Assembly (NCBI RefSeq): GCF_004664715.2
Contig: NC_051083.1
Coordinates: 116,446,534 to 116,510,533, forward strand
Length of the DNA: 64,000 nt
Reading direction: 5' to 3'
DNA from: Peromyscus leucopus
Lineage: Eukaryota; Chordata; Mammalia; Rodentia; Cricetidae
The notes beneath the pieces were generated by a model. That model did not search any database. It saw nothing but the letters and a program-made list of their open reading frames with translations, and was not told where the DNA came from. The first letter of the stretch is position 1. Each line of letters begins with the position of its first letter. Shown one piece after another: positions 22,061 to 33,525 of the stretch. The position numbers and the translations under genes were made by a program.

Positions 22061-22451
22061 AACAATCTAGGATGCTGTGCACATGTACACTGCTTTCTGA
22101 GGTGTCTTGTGATAACCTTTCAAAAGCAGGTCCTGTGTTTCAGCCAAATTTGTATTCCAAGAGTGGTTGACTAAGGTGGAGAATGATGGGAAATTTAGGA
22201 GTTATGACTAAACGATACAAAGTTCCTTTGGGAAGTGATCCAAATGCTTTGAAATAAACTGGGATAGTGTTTTCACAACTCTGTGACTATGCTCACAGCC
22301 ACCCAACTTTGCATTTAAAATGAGTGAGTTATTTGGTGTATTTATTATATCACAATATAGCTATCATTCAAAAATTATAATCATGCAGTTCGTCACAACA
22401 TTGCTCAACAAATATTTGATTGATTGGTGAATGGTAACATGCCATACTATA
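22061..22451. other. Unique intergenic DNA
   Basis: No recognisable feature is seen. Confidence 0.4.
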
Positions 22452-22679
22452 TGTTTTGTTTGTTTGTTTTGGAGACAGAGTCTCGTATATCTCAGACTGG
22501 CCTCAAATTCTCTATGTAACATAAAATGACCTTGAACTGATTCTTCTGCCTCCACCTTCCTAGTGCTGGGATAACAGCAATGCAACACAATACTCATTCT
22601 TTATGGTACTGAAGATCCATCGCAGAGCACCCTGCATGCTAGGTGAGCACTCCATGACCTAAGCTACAACCCCAGCCCC
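22452..22679 (-). repeat. B4 SINE (ID-B1 fusion)
   Basis: The plus strand shows a T-rich tail (TTTTGTTTGTTTGTTTTGG), then the reverse B1-like part (GAGACAGAGTCTCGTATATC, CTTCCTAGTGCTGGGATAAC). It ends with the reverse ID-like part (TGCATGCTAGGTGAGCACTC, CTACAACCCCAGCCCC). This order, a tRNA-like 5' head joined to a B1-like 3' half, is diagnostic of B4. Confidence 0.85.
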
Positions 22680-22689
22680 TATGTGACTT

Positions 22690-24185
22690 TTAACCTTCAA
22701 ATTCTAAGAGTCTATTAATGGAACAATTTGTATGTACATCCCAACTCTTTGCATATGAATTTGCTCCTCCAAAAGTATGTTCTGTTTGGCAGTTTAAATA
22801 ACCCCTTCACCAAAGTTCTATTGTCGGAGATGTACCAAATTTGTTCTTCGTACTGTCTGGATTATTACCTTTTGAATTCACAGGAGCTCAGCTAAAGAGG
22901 CTTAACTGTATTGCTGATAACAGCTCACTGTTATGCTGCCCACAGACAGATTAGCTCCCAAGATTCCAAAGTTATAAATTGCTTCAAGTTCTTCAAGTGA
23001 GAGACCTAATCAGAGAAGATGGTGTCGCTACTGTAATTAGTTTCAGGTACAAAATTAGTTATTTGAACCCAATGAGTAAGGAGTCATTGTCAACGACTGT
23101 TTTTTCATCTCAAAGGAAATAAAAGAAGCATATTAATTACTGAGCAAACAGTTTGCAGTTTCTATAAGGGTACTACAGGAGGGCAGTTTTCTTAAAATAT
23201 TTGCTGGATTATAATTAGCTCATGCGTGTGATTAATTTAGGGGGGAAAACGCAGGGAAAAATATCAACTTTGAGACCAAATGGTAAGCTTTTCTGTACTC
23301 AAGAAAACCCAAGCCCAAAGCCAGTAACTTTTGAGTTCACTGCCAACAAAGAGTAATGAAGCTTCCAGGCCCTGGGAAGTCTCAGCACCAGCTGGGTTCT
23401 ATGCCTCAGTACAAAGAGGCCCATCAGGCCGAGAGGCAGGCAACAGAACCAGCATGGACTCGGGGCTCTAATCGGCAGTGATTAGAGAATAAAATAAAAA
23501 GTGAAATAAGATCACAGCAGGCAAAATTAAGGGAAGAGTGGAGGCCTCGAAGTTAAACCTTGGAACCTGTAATCAAGGTGATTAAAAACTTGAGTCACTC
23601 CACCTTGTTACTGCAGTGCAGTTCACCACCTCGCCATGCACTCACCCTTCACAATCACAGGCAATTGTTTGGATGTTTAAAACTGCTCTATCCTAGAAAC
23701 TGAACAACACTCAACTCCAGTTGAACTGGATTTGCATCTCCCTCCAATCTCCTTTCAAGAAGCCCAGCAGAGACCTAGATCTGAATTGGGATTACATAAA
23801 GAGAGTTGAGAGGTTTTCAGTTAGTCACTTGGTAATTAGAAGCAAGGAGAATTATGGGGGGTAATCAGGACACAAAACATCATCTGGTTTTATAAAGGCA
23901 ACAAAGTTAACTAGTTCCTATTCAGAAATACCTTATGACTAATCAGAATCTACTGAGTCAGGAGAAAAAAAGGGCTTGGAGATTAATGCAACAACCCTCC
24001 AGAGAGACCTTGTTGAAAACAAAATACTTAGGTTTTGCCAAGCCACCCCTTTTTAAAAACGCTAAGAAATTATCTTTTGATCGTGCTGATTCTTTTCATT
24101 AATCCATCCCAATTTGTGGTGTGTCTATCACATACATGAGACATTTGAGGCTGATTCCTACGAGGAAAAACACAGAGTCAACAGC
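22690..24185. promoter_or_regulatory. Candidate conserved regulatory block (repeat-free, ATTA-rich)
   Basis: About 1.5 kb with no recognisable repeat and no coding frame. Homeodomain-type cores are dense: GTAATTAG (23033), ATTAATTACT (23133), ATAATTAGCT (23211), GATTAATTTAG (23231), GTGATTAGAG, GGTGATTAAAA, GGTAATTAG (23831) and CATTAATCC (24098). In mammals, repeat-poor AT-rich blocks of this kind in gene deserts are often developmental enhancers. Conservation cannot be tested from one sequence, so this is an inference. Confidence 0.3.
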
Positions 24186-24192
24186 ATGCAAC

Positions 24193-24285
24193 TCAATTCA
24201 ACAAATATCAATAACTATCTTCTATATATCAGGCACTGTGCTAGGAGATAGGTGAATGAATAAAGAGAAACTTTCTCTCAAATGT
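24193..24285 (-). repeat. L2 LINE 3' end
   Basis: TTCAACAAATATCAATAACT, ATATATCAGGCACTGTGCTA and GGTGAATGAATAAAGAGAAA are reverse-L2 phrases ('caacaaatatttattgagc', 'tatgtgccaggcactgtgcta', 'gatgaataagacaga'). Confidence 0.75.
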
Positions 24286-24298
24286 TATTTAAAGCAAT

Positions 24299-24447
24299 AA
24301 TTCAGAAGCCTGACTGTTGGGGATCAAATCCAAGTATTGCTGTTTACTAGTTTTGTAACCTTAGGAAATTACCTTTCTTAGACTCAATGTCCCCTTTTTA
24401 AAGTAGATATGATGTTCATACCTACCTCAAACAGCTAATGTAACAAT
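24299..24447 (+). repeat. MIR SINE
   Basis: TTCAGAAGCCTGACTGTTGG, GTTTACTAGTTTTGTAACCT, TAGGAAATTACCTTTCTTAG, and TCATACCTACCTCAAACAGC follow MIR from its 5' part to the 3' half. Confidence 0.82.
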
Positions 24448-24794
24448 AGAATGTTTTCTTATATTCCAACACATGTTCACGATCGCATCCAGGCATCATA
24501 TTCATGTCTAGCACATGACAAGTGCTGTCTTCATTTTAGTTACATATTGAATTTAATGATCTTGTACCAGAAACTTCAAGAAGCAGAAAAAAATTCTGTT
24601 CCTCACCCTAAAATATGTATGTATATATTTGCATCTAGTCTGAAGGCTTTTGTGAGTTTTCTGTAGCCTCCAAAATCAAAGTGAAGAATCCATGGTTCTC
24701 TGGGAGAGACCTCAAAAGGGTATATACACCTACAGAGTCTTGGGATCCACTCCCATGAACTAATAGTGAACCAATGCAGGGTAGTTACGGAAAT
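24448..24794. other. Unique intergenic DNA
   Basis: No recognisable feature is seen. Confidence 0.4.
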
Positions 24795-25005
24795 AGACTA
24801 TAGGGTAAGAGAGATGTACATTCCAAGTTTGATTCTGACACTTCCTGGTGTGTGACTTCAGACAAGTTACTTACACTTTGTGTCTCAATTTTTGCATCTA
24901 TATTAATAGATAATAATTGCATCTCTACCATAGGTATGCTGGAAAGGATAATGTATCTAACACTTTGAAATGTGTCTGGAATCAGGTAAATACTTGTATA
25001 ACTAT
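24795..25005 (+). repeat. MIR SINE
   Basis: TTGATTCTGACACTTCCTGG, GTGTGACTTCAGACAAGTTAC (split) and TGTGTCTCAATTTTTGCATC, then ACACTTTGAAATGTGTCTGG follow the MIR consensus from the 5' core to the tail. Confidence 0.82.
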
Positions 25006-26319
25006 CCATAATACTAATAATATCCATTATGGATAGGCAATAACTCCCATCAATATAGAGAGTGATGGCCTGGAAGTAACTCTTCCATATCAGCATTAAA
25101 ATGAGCACCTGATTTTTTCTTTACATGCTAAAATATGTCCCATCTATAACTGAATATCTATTCATCCATAATGGAAATGAGTACAAAACTCAGACAAGGC
25201 TTGCTGTGGACGTGCAAAAGGCAAGAGGTTGGTGCCCACTGACTTTCTCGGTGCATAAAAGGTCTCTTTTCCATATTATCAGAGCACATGAAACATGCCA
25301 AGAGAAATAGGTAGGTGTGACCAATTGGGAGTTTCTTTCCATTCCACCAGACTGCTGGATATCTCACCATATCTTTTGTCATCCAAATCAGGAGTGAATA
25401 GCACTGTCAGACAACCCCCAGTGCATTCAGCAGATAGGTTGCTTAATTAAATATGCCACTGAATGGGCTATAGAATTCTATTGCTTATGCTGACAGGTGA
25501 AAGACAGAAGGCACAATTTCCTGGGTTTTTATTGAAGATGTATTTTGAATGTATCCTCCACAAAGAGTATCCCAGGCTGCATTAATTTTTATAAGTTTTT
25601 TTTTGTTATGCCCAACTTGAAGCAGAATATGTTAGTTGATGAAAACAAGTCAAAAGTCAGGAATGCCTTCATGCAACATGAACCAACAAGCAATGGCTGG
25701 ATTTGGCCATTATGAATGATTTAGAGGATATGGCACAGTGGAATTTGGGGAATAGCCTCTCTTTCTATCTCTAAGTGTCAAAGCCCATCAACTAGGAGAG
25801 GGGAAGCAATCCTAGCACCAACTAGAGGTGTGGCATTTGCATTCAGCAACCAGCTCTAACAAATTCCACGTTAAATGAACATTGTTAAAGGAAGGCTTGC
25901 CTGAACTAGGATCAATCTGATTTTGCAAAGAAAATGCTCAAGACAGAGAAGAAAATTAAAAACTAAATGCAAAACAGCGCAACAATTTGACTAAGTGTGC
26001 AGAAGGTCTGACTTTCTATGCTTTCTGAATTGTTAAGGTAGGAACTCATTAGGAACAGCTGCTGTCCAGAGCCTATCACAAACACTGGCTGCATGTGATG
26101 GATACAAACACGGTGCTTAGAAAACTACAAGTGTGACCAAGGCTCTCTTGAGAACTGACCTTTCTGAAATAAATGGAGAAAAACATGAAGCCTCAAACCA
26201 ATGCTGTCTTTAAAAGATTTAGAGAACTGGAACGTAGTATGTCCCTTCCATTTCTCACATGGAAGCAGAATGGTAGTAAGTGCCACCTGACCCGTAACTG
26301 AACTTGCAAAACGAAAGAT
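25006..26319. other. Unique intergenic DNA
   Basis: No repeat is confidently recognised. A minus-strand open frame of 114 codons at 26125-26469 runs into the L1 3' UTR and is not a gene. Confidence 0.4.
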
Positions 26320-26703
26320 CTCCTCTGGCCTGTCAGCTGGGGAACATGCATGGGACCAAACTAGGCCCACTGAATGTGGGTGATACTTTTGTGGATGGAT
26401 CTGTTTGGGGAGACCCTGGCAGCAGGTACAAAATTTATCCAGGGTGTATGAAGTGGCTTTTTGGAACACATTTCCTAGGGTGAGATACCTTGCTCAACCT
26501 TGACACACAGAGGGCAAGGGCTTGGTCCTGCCTCAACTCAGTGTACCAGACTTTGTTGACCCCCCAAGGGAGGCCTTACCTTTTTCTCTGAGGTGTGGAT
26601 ACTGGGTGAGATAGGGGGAGGTCGGGGAGCAGTAGAAGGGGGGGAAAGGGAACTGGGATTGTTATGGAAAATGAAAAAAAAACTTTTTTAAAAAAATAAA
26701 AAA
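26320..26703 (+). mobile_element. L1 3' UTR, 5'-truncated
   Basis: CTGGCCTGTCAGCTGGGGAA, CATGGGACCAAACTAGGCCC, GATCTGTTTGGGGAGACCCT, GGGCTTGGTCCTGCCTCAAC and GACCCCCCAAGGGAGGCCTT are rodent L1 3' UTR phrases. A G-rich tract and A-rich 3' end follow. Flanks AAAACGAAAG...TCCTCT (about 26309) and AAAACAAAAGTCCTCT (about 26701) may be a degenerate target duplication. It belongs to the same lineage as the L1 at 11910-14030. Confidence 0.85.
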
Positions 26704-27870
26704 CAAAAGTCCTCTCAGGCAGCCCACTCCTTCTTTCTAGATCAAGGTCCTCAATAGATGGTAGCACAAATTCTGAAGGCTGGGATTACAACAAAACACA
26801 CAGATGGAGCCCACCTAGTAGCTTAGCAACTGTTTTTCTTTTTCCAGGTCTAACTGAGTACAGAAAAGAAGAAGAGCTTTGTCAAAGTGTGTGTGCTATG
26901 CCACCGTATTTATTTCCACTTCCTGGGAGTGAGGGTGAGGACAAAGCTTAGCCAAATGTTCATTTGGAGCCCTGGCACACTTCACTCTAAGGCCCAAATG
27001 AGAAGAACGTGAGGCAGTAGGCAGTAATTATTCTATTAGAAGGCACTGTACAGAGGTTGTCTGCCATATTATCACTCTAAGCCCCCACAGCCTATGGTCT
27101 ACTGAAGGTACACAGTCAATCTTTTAATGTTGAGCATTTAAAAATAAGAGTTTTGGAGTCCAGTCCTAGAATGTCAAAGCCTCCCCTGTTCCTGTGCTAT
27201 TTTCTTGCATAATAGATGAATGATTCAATAAGGAAGTCATCATCAAAAAGCAATCATCCTTAAGCTGAAGTGTAGAAATGCTAGGCATTGTCTTCCATCG
27301 TTCTATATTGAAGTAGGTGTACACAGAGGCCATTAAGAGAGGGGGCATCACCAAGATGAGAAAAGCTGTCCACAGATTTCCAAACTCATGAGACTGAGAA
27401 AGCAAAAGTGGGAAAGCACTCTTGTCAGGAAGCTTGTCAAGTAACATGAGAGAAAGGAGGATCAAGAACAGAATACAGACCAAAGCCCAAGACTAGAATG
27501 CAGAAAAATGATGTTGCTATCAATTGGAACTTCAGGGGAACTGCTAAGGGCCACTGTAACAAACTGCACCCGTGATGTGTGCTCTGGTAGTTGATAGGAA
27601 GATTTGGGGTGATGAGCCATGATAACTAGCTTGTTATCAATCAAAAGTCAGAGTAAGGGCTTGGGCTACTTTTCCATTTAATCACAACTCAGTGGCCATT
27701 ACGGCCAATAGTAGGATTCACACTCTTAATGTGACTATCCATCGGGTGGGGCATTTACCCTAGTTTTATCGCTAATTACAAGCAACTGTGATGTCTTCCA
27801 CTGCAAGACTGTACCATGAATCTTAAAAGGTCTTATTAAATAAGAATAAATCTGGATCCAGTTATTGGGG
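26704..27870. other. Unique intergenic DNA
   Basis: No repeat or gene is recognised. A 105-codon minus-strand frame (27166-27483) has a hydrophobic start (MVCILFLILLSLMLL) but no homology I recognise, and its codons look random. Confidence 0.4.
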
Positions 27871-28295
27871 TGATATATTGTGCACCCTAATAAACTTATC
27901 TGGGGTCAGAGAACAGAACAGCCACTAGATATAGAGGCCAGAAAATGGTGGCACACATGCCTTTAATCCTAGCATTCCAGAGGCAGAGATCCGCCTGGAT
28001 CTCTGTGAGTTCAAGGCCACACTGGAAATAGCTAGGCATGGTAACTCATGCCTTTAATCCCAAGAACTGGCAGAAAGCAGAAAGGTATTAAAGGCATGAG
28101 GATGAGGAACTAGAGGCTGGTTAAGCTTTTAGGCTTTTGAGCAGCACAGTTCAGCAGAGAGACATCCAGTCTGAGGAAACAGGATCAGCTGAGGTGGCTG
28201 TGGCTTGTTCTGCTTCTCTGTTCTTCCAGCATTCACCCCAATACCTGGCACCGGGTTTGATTTTATTAATAAGACCATTTAAGATTCCTGCTACA
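27871..28295 (+). mobile_element. Putative cricetid ERV solo LTR with embedded B1-like modules
   Basis: The unit runs from TGATATATTGTGCACCC...AATAAACTT to TTTGATTTTATTAATAAGAC...CTGCTACA, an LTR-like TG...CA span. Inside are two B1-like heads in direct order: 27936-28025 (TGGTGGCACACATGCCTTTA, GATCTCTGTGAGTTCAAGGCC) and 28029-28085 (AGGCATGGTAACTCATGCCT). A unique part follows: GCAGCACAGTTCAGCAGAGA and GAGGAAACAGGATCAGCTGA. I recall similar composite LTRs in cricetid genomes but cannot name the family. No clear target duplication is visible. Confidence 0.55.
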
Positions 28296-28373
28296 CAAGA
28301 TGACAACAGAAGTCTTTTTACACGTTAATTAAGGCCTATTTATGAGATTCAAATTAACCTTCTCTACTGAGAA

Positions 28374-28735
<362 letters not shown>

Positions 28736-28984
28736 TAAAGTAATAACAAACAAACTTAAAACCATCTCATGATGGTGATTTAACTGGTAATTGTTGGTAA
28801 CTCCTCATCTTAAGCAGGCATATCTACACAACATATCTAGTATGGCATTATAGGACCCACTTTCATTCCCATCATTTGGAGTCAACAAATGGCATTTGAG
28901 TCACCCTCATCCCCACCATCTTCCAACTTTCAGGAACTAAGGTTGAAAGACACCAAAATGAAAAGTGTAAAGCAATTCACTTTT

Positions 28985-29074
28985 CTCTTTGTGGGGAAAG
29001 TGTGCTGAAGATTGAACCTACAGCCTTTGTGCATGCTGAGCAAGCTCTCTGCCACTGAGCCATATCCCCAGGCC
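28985..29074 (-). repeat. ID-family SINE
   Basis: The reverse complement reads GGCCTGGGGATATGGCTCAG, GCAGAGAGCTTGCTCAGCAT and GTAGGTTCAATCTTCAGCAC: the ID A-box, middle and B-box regions. It is a retroposed copy. Confidence 0.85.
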
Positions 29075-29104
29075 TAAGGAATTCAGTTCTAATGAACATA
29101 ATAA

Positions 29105-29290
29105 GTAGTAATTTAAAAGTACTTGCTACGGGCCAAGAAATGTGCCAGAACTTGACAATATGCAAACTTTAATTTTTATAATAAACCTGGGATGTGTGTA
29201 CAACTATTGATCCCTTGTCCAAAGTCACAAAATCAGTAGTCAGTTAATATCCAAACATCAAGAATTCAGCTCCAGCATCTGTTATGGAAC
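29105..29290 (-). repeat. MIR SINE
   Basis: GTACTTGCTACGGGCCAAGA, AACTTTAATTTTTATAATAAA (split), TTGTCCAAAGTCACAAAATC and CAAGAATTCAGCTCCAGCAT follow reverse MIR over most of its length. Confidence 0.75.
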
Positions 29291-29329
29291 CTTAGCAGAG
29301 CTGATAGACCAAAGTGATTAACATGGTCC

Positions 29330-29545
29330 TGTTTCCCACCGGTTCCGAGTTACCTCTGCCTCCAACGTTGCAGAGAGGACACCTCCCCCCTTCTCAGATA
29401 TCCAGCTTGCCCTGAGGAGCTGGGCAAGCTGGGGCCACAGAGCAAAGAGAAGACTGAGGTGCAGTGCCATCGCAATCGGCCGAAGAACGGGAACCTGGCA
29501 GCCCCCCAAGTTCTGCCTGGACTCTTCACTTTGAAATCCATCTAG
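29330..29545. other. GC-rich islet of unknown origin
   Basis: About 200 bp of clearly higher GC with CpGs (ACCGGTTCCGAG, CATCGCAATCGGCCGAAGAACGGG split) sits in AT-rich surroundings. Plus frames carry partial open stretches and the minus strand has an 86-codon frame over 29318-29578. None encodes a protein I recognise. It could be a processed-pseudogene shard, a decayed CpG island or a conserved element. Confidence 0.4.
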
Positions 29546-31345
29546 ATTATTATTACCCCAATACCTCAGCTCAACCATTCTAATGAAATATGAGTAGATA
29601 TTAACTAAGTGGTAAAATCCATAAAATGCTGCTTCACGAGAGACATTTCCCTATGAATCAGCAGTTGGGTGAATTCATTATTTAGGAGGCTTGTTATTTA
29701 TAGCTTATTACTGCTTGGTAAATTATTCATATGTGCTTGTTTCTGTGCATGGTTTTCTCTGAAGAGAGGGAAATCTTTACCAACCATACAGGGAGGTTGT
29801 CTCAGTGAGAGGCCTGTTGCTCCAATAACTTGAGCTACATTCTCTTTATGACTTCCTGCTCCAGACTGTCATCTGGAAAATCCAGGGGCTGACAAAACTG
29901 TAACCTAATCAGCCATTTAACTGCTGCGGGGGAGCCAAGTCACTGCAGGCCAAAGTATTTCCCAAGGTGTATGCTGCCACAAGGGATATGCTTTTAAAAA
30001 TACAGGCTCTTTAAAACAGGCCAGTTTGGTTAATACTGGGAGGAGGTCAAAGTTTCTAAATGACAGAATCAGGGAAAAGGTTCCAAAGCTTCACAGGCTT
30101 TTATATGGTAAGATGTCTCAACTCTCTAAGGGGATGATGAAGTGCTTATGGAGTGTCCCCATTTTTACAGCTTTGGATTATAATATAATTACCACATTTC
30201 TCCCCTCCCTTTACTACCTTCCATACACACTCCTTCAATCTCCTTCAAATTCATGGCCTCTTTTCTCACTAAGTGTTATTGCAGGCATATATGTATATAC
30301 ACACATATAAATACATGTGTATATTCCTAAATATGAAGTGTTTTATCTGGATAATGTTACTTGTATGTATGTTATCAAGAATGACCATTTGGAATAGAAC
30401 AACCAATTGGTCATGAATCTTATGGAACTAGAACTTAATTTAGGAATAGTCTCCTGAGAAAGAGTATTCTTGTGCTAAAGGGGAACTAGCCCTTAACAGA
30501 TTGGGAACACCGACTCTCTGAGATATATCAAAAAGCCAATGTGCACTGTTACTGATCTAACAGAGGGAGTTAGTCTCTCCTGGGTATCTGCACATCATAT
30601 GCTGTTTGGGGTGCACCGGTTGCTCCTCATGTTTTAATTCTGTCTTCTAAAATGACAAAGCTTCATTGCAGCGGGGACTATCTATCCTCTCTGACTCTTT
30701 GGTCTCTCCTTGTAAAGTATGAGTATCACAAACACCAGGTCTGAATAGATGACAAATATTAAGTAGCAACCAGTCATAAGAATAAACCAGACTAAGAGGT
30801 ATAACAGAAGGCACAAAGAAATAGAATATATTGAGACCTAGAAGCCAGATTTACAGGGACTGGCTACCTTGTGTTGTAAATAGTTTGTGTCAGATAGGAA
30901 ACAACTCAAATATCTACCAGAATGCCTGGCCGCTGCCCTATGGTTACTCTGTGTTTTATAGTTTTATTTAATGGCTTGATATCCAACTGAAACCACTTTT
31001 CCAAGTGAAGGAAAGTGCTAATGTTTCATTTTAAAAGTCATTGCTTTACTTTTAAATATGCACTGAAGGTAAAATTTTATTACATTCAGAAGGGTAAACA
31101 GTTTCCCTATTGGGTGGATGTCTGTTTTTATTAAAATCTGTAATACTATAGATTCAGCATACTAGAACTCATTTTATAGCAACCATTGGTGAAATTCATC
31201 TCTTAATTCAGAGCCATCTATCATATAGGATGAGGCTTTAAAATTGTTAACCTTAGACAGCTAAAGCAATTATTCAGAATAACTGAAATACATTTCCTAA
31301 TGTTACTTTGTTTTGAGAAAGCCTTTAACTAATGGATGCCACATC
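29546..31345. other. Unique block, first part conserved-looking
   Basis: No repeat or exon is recognised. Positions 29560-30000 are repeat-free with ATTA cores (TTCATTATTTAGG, GCTTATTACTGC) and may be conserved. The rest looks ordinary. Confidence 0.35.
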
Positions 31346-31480
31346 CAAAACTCTAGGTGACTCTGGGAAAGTTATTTCCTCTCCTGGCCCCTGCTTATTC
31401 TTCTATAAAATTAGGGTATTGATCTCAGTATTTTAATATAATATTGAAGTATGTAAGGACAGAAAAAAGAGGAACTAAAT
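31346..31480 (+). repeat. MIR SINE fragment
   Basis: CTAGGTGACTCTGGGAAAGT, TATTTCCTCTCCTGGCCCCT, and CTTCTATAAAATTAGGGTAT match the MIR core ('tgtgaccttgggcaagtta', 'cctcatctgtaaaatgggg'). Confidence 0.65.
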
Positions 31481-31714
31481 GCGGGCCATAAATATTTAGG
31501 TGCAAGGGTTCCATCACCCTCAGAAACAGCATACCAGTGGTGCCTATTTGCATCTCTTTAGAATAAACAGCCTGCAGAGAACACTAGCCCTAGAGAGCCA
31601 TATGTTGAAGTGGTGCCTCAGCACCTCTACTGCACTTGATTCCTAGGGTCCCCTCATAAGCCAAACACACAGATCACAGCCCCCCACATTCCCAGAGGCA
31701 TAGCTTTTAATGGT

Positions 31715-31910
31715 TAAGGTAAACAATGTTGAGTCAGACTAGTATGAATTCCAAACTCCATTCTGCCCACGTAGACAAGGCATTCGACATCTCTAGAGTT
31801 TTACCTTTCTTGATTGTGAGATCAACATATACAAAGCACTGAGTACAGGAACTGGCCCCTAATTGCTTAAATGACACTGGTTATTATTATTTTCATTGTC
31901 ATTATTTGAT
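31715..31910 (+). repeat. MIR SINE
   Basis: TTGAGTCAGACTAGTATGAATT (split), AGACAAGGCATTCGACATCT, ACAAAGCACTGAGTACAGGA and GGTTATTATTATTTTCATTG follow MIR 5' to 3'. Confidence 0.7.
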
Positions 31911-32246
31911 GAAGCATTTTAGCCATCCCCCTACATGGTTGACCTCTCCGCAACACAGCTGAAAGGAATCCCATCCTTCCGTCTCTAATTTCTTTGACAT
32001 GACTTCTCAGTTAAAGCCAAGCTAATCTATTCCCACAATACTAGAATTTCACCAACCCTATACTTCTGCTTAAGCTGTATCCCCTGCCCAAACTGCATGC
32101 TCTCTTTTTTTGATATCTAATATAAATATATTTTACCCAATGTCCCTTGTCTTCTAGCAATCAGCAAGGGTTACTTTTCCTCCAAACTCAGGGAAGGTCC
32201 TTTCCTGCCTGACTCACTCTATGGACCTGTGCTATGTCAAAATGCA
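31911..32246. other. Unique intergenic DNA, weak L2-like text
   Basis: TTTTCCTCCAAACTCAGGGA and GTCCTTTCCTGCCTGACTCA are vaguely like L2 3' phrases. They are too weak to call. Confidence 0.3.
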
Positions 32247-32545
32247 GTCAGTAGCTACAGATGGTCATCTAGCTCTTGAGATATGACTAGTGCAAAACAA
32301 GATGTGCTTTATGTATAAATTATACATCAGATTGTAATGACCTTATTTTCTACAATAAAGAAAATACCACCATTATTTTACATTACTTCTTTGTTGACAT
32401 AGTGTTTGTGTTACAAGTTCAATGAAATGTAGCATTAAAAGTAGCACCACAAACTTTTATATTTTAATGTGACTACTAGAAATTTTTAAATTAAAAATGA
32501 GACTCAAACTATATTTATTTTATCCAGATCCACTGTGTCCCTATA
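32247..32545 (+). mobile_element. Ancient mammalian DNA-transposon-like repeat
   Basis: CTTGAGATATGACTAGTGCA, AGATGTGCTTTATGTATAAA, and TTTAATGTGACTACTAGAAA, then TATATTTATTTTATCCAGATC (split) match a widespread old mammalian non-autonomous repeat ('cttgaaatgtggctagtgcaa', 'atgtgctataagtgtaaaata', 'aatgtggctactagaaaa', 'ctattggacagcg'). I think it is hAT-derived; the family name is not certain. Confidence 0.55.
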
Positions 32546-33399
32546 AATCTATGAAGCATGTGAGCACATTGATAATTAGATGTATTAATTATCTTACCAC
32601 TCTTTTTTTCAGAGAGCACCTAAAACAACTCACTGCCATTTGAATTTCACGTCTGCTCTAATGTAGCACTACAGGTGTGAAGTGTTCACAGGTCCTTGGA
32701 GAAAATGGGAGCCCTTGATGTCCATGCCAGATGGGGAACTATCTATAGAGCACTTACTTAGTAAAGGAATGTGCTGTGGTCAGGCCATCTAGTTCTTGCT
32801 TGATATGCTCCTGCTATTAATTAAGAAGTCTGAAAGCTCCCTGATGGGATGCTAAAATAGAATACCCCAAGGTCTGTGCATGTCAGTGGGGAAGGGTGGC
32901 AAAGCAGCAAACTCAGTCATGAGTTTTGGGTAATGATACCGATTTCAAAGTAGCAGTGTGAGAACTAAGGAGTTGCTTTCTACTGATCTCACATCACCCA
33001 ATAGCTCTTGGTCCATTCACCGAGGTCATTTGTACCTTTAGACTAGCAGTGCCTACAGAAGCCATTATTCTAATCAGAAGCTCATTTTTGCCATAGCATT
33101 ATTCATGACTAAGAGTTGTTGAGTGTTCCACGAATACAACTTCTATAGATGTTGTGGGATTTGTAAATGATATCACTGACAGAGCTTCAAACCTCAAGGG
33201 TCATATAAGCTTACTGTAGCCCACAGTGTCAGGAAAGGCATGGGGAAGGGGGGTTGGATGGAAAAATCTCTGAAGTTGCTGCCAAGTGGATGAGAGGAGA
33301 TATTTGTCACAGCACAGGATATTATAGCAAAGGAAAAAACTGAGAAAGAGGAGAAAAAGATAAAGAATGCAACAATAATGGGAAATAAGGAAAAGACAC
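32546..33399. other. Unique intergenic DNA
   Basis: No recognisable feature is seen. Confidence 0.4.
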
Positions 33400-33525
33400 T
33401 GAGTCAAAGAAGAAATAATGTGATGTGTTTCACTTTTCTCACTGTCAAGGGGAAGTGACACCATACCCACAGTGCCTTGGTGAATAGTAAATGGGATAAT
33501 GCAGATGAAAGCACCTGACGTTGTT
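33400..33525 (+). repeat. MIR SINE fragment, weak
   Basis: TTCACTTTTCTCACTGTCAA and GTAAATGGGATAATGCAGAT, then GAAAGCACCTGACGTTGTTC resemble the MIR 3' half. Confidence 0.4.

Noticed and set aside
27166..27483. 105-codon minus frame with a hydrophobic N-terminus resembling a signal peptide
   Set aside because: Only the first 15 residues look membrane-like; the remainder has no motif and there is no promoter or splice context.
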